From assembly GCF_013184985.2 (NCBI RefSeq), contig NZ_CP063418.1, forward strand, positions 1,240,001 through 1,304,000: a stretch of 64,000 nt of DNA. Reading direction: 5' to 3'. Made by a program: the position numbers and the translations under genes. The notes beneath the pieces are model-generated. The model saw only the letters and a list, made by a program, of their open reading frames with translations, was not told where the DNA came from and made no database searches. Source of the stretch: Actinomyces faecalis. GTDB lineage: Bacteria > Actinomycetota > Actinomycetes > Actinomycetales > Actinomycetaceae. Of this stretch, positions 62,944-64,000 are shown one piece after another. Position 1 is the first letter of the stretch; each line of letters begins with the position of its first letter.

Positions 62944-63870
62944 TCAGGCCTGGACCCTGCGGCGCGCCGTCAGCAGCTGAGCCAGGCCCTGGCTCGGCAG
63001 GGGCGGGGTCGTCCCTCCGAACAAGGGACAGGCTGACTGGAAGGCGCACCAGTCGCACAGGCGTGAGCGTCGTGGACTGAACTCTCCCTGCTCCGCGCAG
63101 TCCTCGACCTCGTCCCACAGGTGGTCCAGGCGCGTCTCCATAGCGTCCAGCTCGCCCAGGACCGGGTCGTGGGTCAGGACCCGACCGTCCTTGAGATAGA
63201 CCAGCTGCAGGCGGCGGGGAGCCTGACCTCGCAGACGCCAGAGCACCAGCCCGTAGAAGCGCATCTGGAACAGCGCGTCGTGCTGGAACCGCGGAGAGGG
63301 CGACTTCCCGGTCTTGTAGTCGACCACACGCATCGCGCCGTCAGCGGCGACGTCGAGGCGGTCGACGAACCCACGCAGCAGCAGGCCGGAACGGGTCTCG
63401 GTCTGGACGAAGAGCTCACGCTCAGCCGGCTCCAGCCGCGTGGGGTTCTCCATCGTGAAGTAGGTGCGCACCAGCGCGCGGGCCTCCTCCAGCCACGGTG
63501 CCACGGCATCGGGCGACTCGAACAGCTCCATGACCTCGGGGCTCTTGTCCTGGTGGGCCTGCCACTGCCCGGGCAGCATCTCCACGGCTGCCTCAACGGT
63601 TCGCTGGGATGCTGGCAGGTCGTAGAGCCTCTCCAGGACGGCGTGGACCAGCGTGCCCTTGTGGGTGGCCAGGGTCCCGGGCTCAGGCAGATGGTCCACC
63701 GTGCGCAGGCGGAACATGAGAGGGCACTGCATGAAGTCCTTGGCCCTCGACGGTGACAGCGCCGCGCGGCGGACGCGTGTCCGCGGCGCGCTGGCCCCAG
63801 GTCCGGTCGGACGGACAGGGGCGTCGGCGTCGTGCACCTGGTCAGGCTGGTCGGTGGGTGGCTGGCTCAC
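62944..63870 (-). CDS. RecB-family PD-(D/E)XK exonuclease with Fe-S cysteines
   Basis: Nuclease of 308 residues found singly in many Actinobacteria. The PD-(D/E)XK core has HKGTLVHAVLERLYDL, GFVDRLDVAADG and VVDYKTGKSP, then QMRFYGLVLW. One Cys near the start (DFMQCPLMFRLR) and three at the end (CDWCAFQSACPLF) match the 4Fe-4S set of AddB/Cas4-like nucleases. Probable DNA repair function. Start uncertain: GTG at 63870 (VSQPPTDQ) is chosen; GTG at 63918 is possible. No CRISPR genes are nearby. Confidence 0.88.
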   Translation of the reverse strand: MSQPPTDQPDQVHDADAPVRPTGPGASAPRTRVRRAALSPSRAKDFMQCPLMFRLRTVDHLPEPGTLATHKGTLVHAVLERLYDLPASQRTVEAAVEMLPGQWQAHQDKSPEVMELFESPDAVAPWLEEARALVRTYFTMENPTRLEPAERELFVQTETRSGLLLRGFVDRLDVAADGAMRVVDYKTGKSPSPRFQHDALFQMRFYGLVLWRLRGQAPRRLQLVYLKDGRVLTHDPVLGELDAMETRLDHLWDEVEDCAEQGEFSPRRSRLCDWCAFQSACPLFGGTTPPLPSQGLAQLLTARRRVQA

Positions 63871-64000
63871 AGGCGTGAACCTACCGCGCGCCCGGCCGGG
63901 ACGGCCTCGCGACGACACGGTGGTCCACAGGCCTGAGCCGTCAGCGCGCTCGTGACGAGGCTGTGGGGACAGGGCCGGTTACGGGCGATGCAGGCCACGC
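63871..64000. other. End of window, no further gene seen
   Basis: 130 bp upstream of the RecB-like gene. Apart from a possible extended start of that gene (to 63918), no coding or regulatory element is visible. Confidence 0.4.

Overview
The window reads as chromosomal DNA of a high-G+C Gram-positive bacterium of the Actinomycetaceae, most likely Actinomyces or a close relative. The evidence is very high G+C with C/G-rich wobble positions, frequent GTG starts, and a chain of actinobacterial marker genes in their usual neighbourhood: housekeeping sigma factor, DUF7455, a second type IIA topoisomerase (ParE/ParC), DUF5998, an alkaline-phosphatase-family enzyme, SepH, DUF4193, DUF3710, an OB-fold protein, DUF3159, two TrkA proteins, an APC permease, a TRAM methyltransferase and aconitase. 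The genus is an inference.

Layout. 1-4.4 kb: 3' part of rpoD/sigA (open at the window edge) and parE. 4.5-7.8 kb: a double GNAT protein and a DUF222-HNH nuclease-like gene with a LexA-type box on its start. 8-13.9 kb: parC, DUF5998, phosphodiesterase, sepH. 14-24 kb: core block ending in the K+ region (two RCK/TrkA proteins divergent from a KimA-like permease), an RNA methyltransferase and acnA. 24-27 kb: YbaK, TrmL, SDR and YbhB genes. 27-30 kb: imuA'-imuB. 30-37 kb: a sugar locus with a ROK regulator divergent from a lipoprotein binding protein, two permeases, a GH20 hexosaminidase and a sulfatase, with no ATPase gene. 37-46.9 kb: PAP2, thymidine kinase, amino-acid permease, dnaE2, AI-2E family protein, HAD phosphatase, mutarotase-like protein. 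47.1 kb: tRNA-Leu(GAG), then about 560 bp of odd non-coding DNA holding a 32-bp-arm hairpin and a G12 tract, then an MFS gene. 49-50.2 kb: a GNAT + MazG-like fusion. 50.5-53.8 kb: a three-gene FtsX/MacB-type ABC system of locally atypical composition. 54-64 kb: M3 peptidase, lipoprotein, FAD oxidoreductase, acidic small protein, LacI regulator, a phosphatase + OPA-transporter operon with twin operators, an aldo/keto reductase and a RecB-like nuclease.

How the genes work together. Three separated units (DUF222-HNH, imuA'-imuB, dnaE2) carry near-identical LexA-type boxes, so the window contains a whole SOS mutasome plus a nuclease-like partner. The 30-37 kb locus looks like uptake and cytoplasmic breakdown of sulfated amino-sugar oligosaccharides. 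The 58-62 kb cluster looks like LacI-controlled uptake and dephosphorylation of an organophosphate. Many genes have a -10 hexamer exactly 6 nt before the start codon, which points to widespread leaderless transcription. No insertion sequence, prophage, CRISPR array or replication origin was seen.
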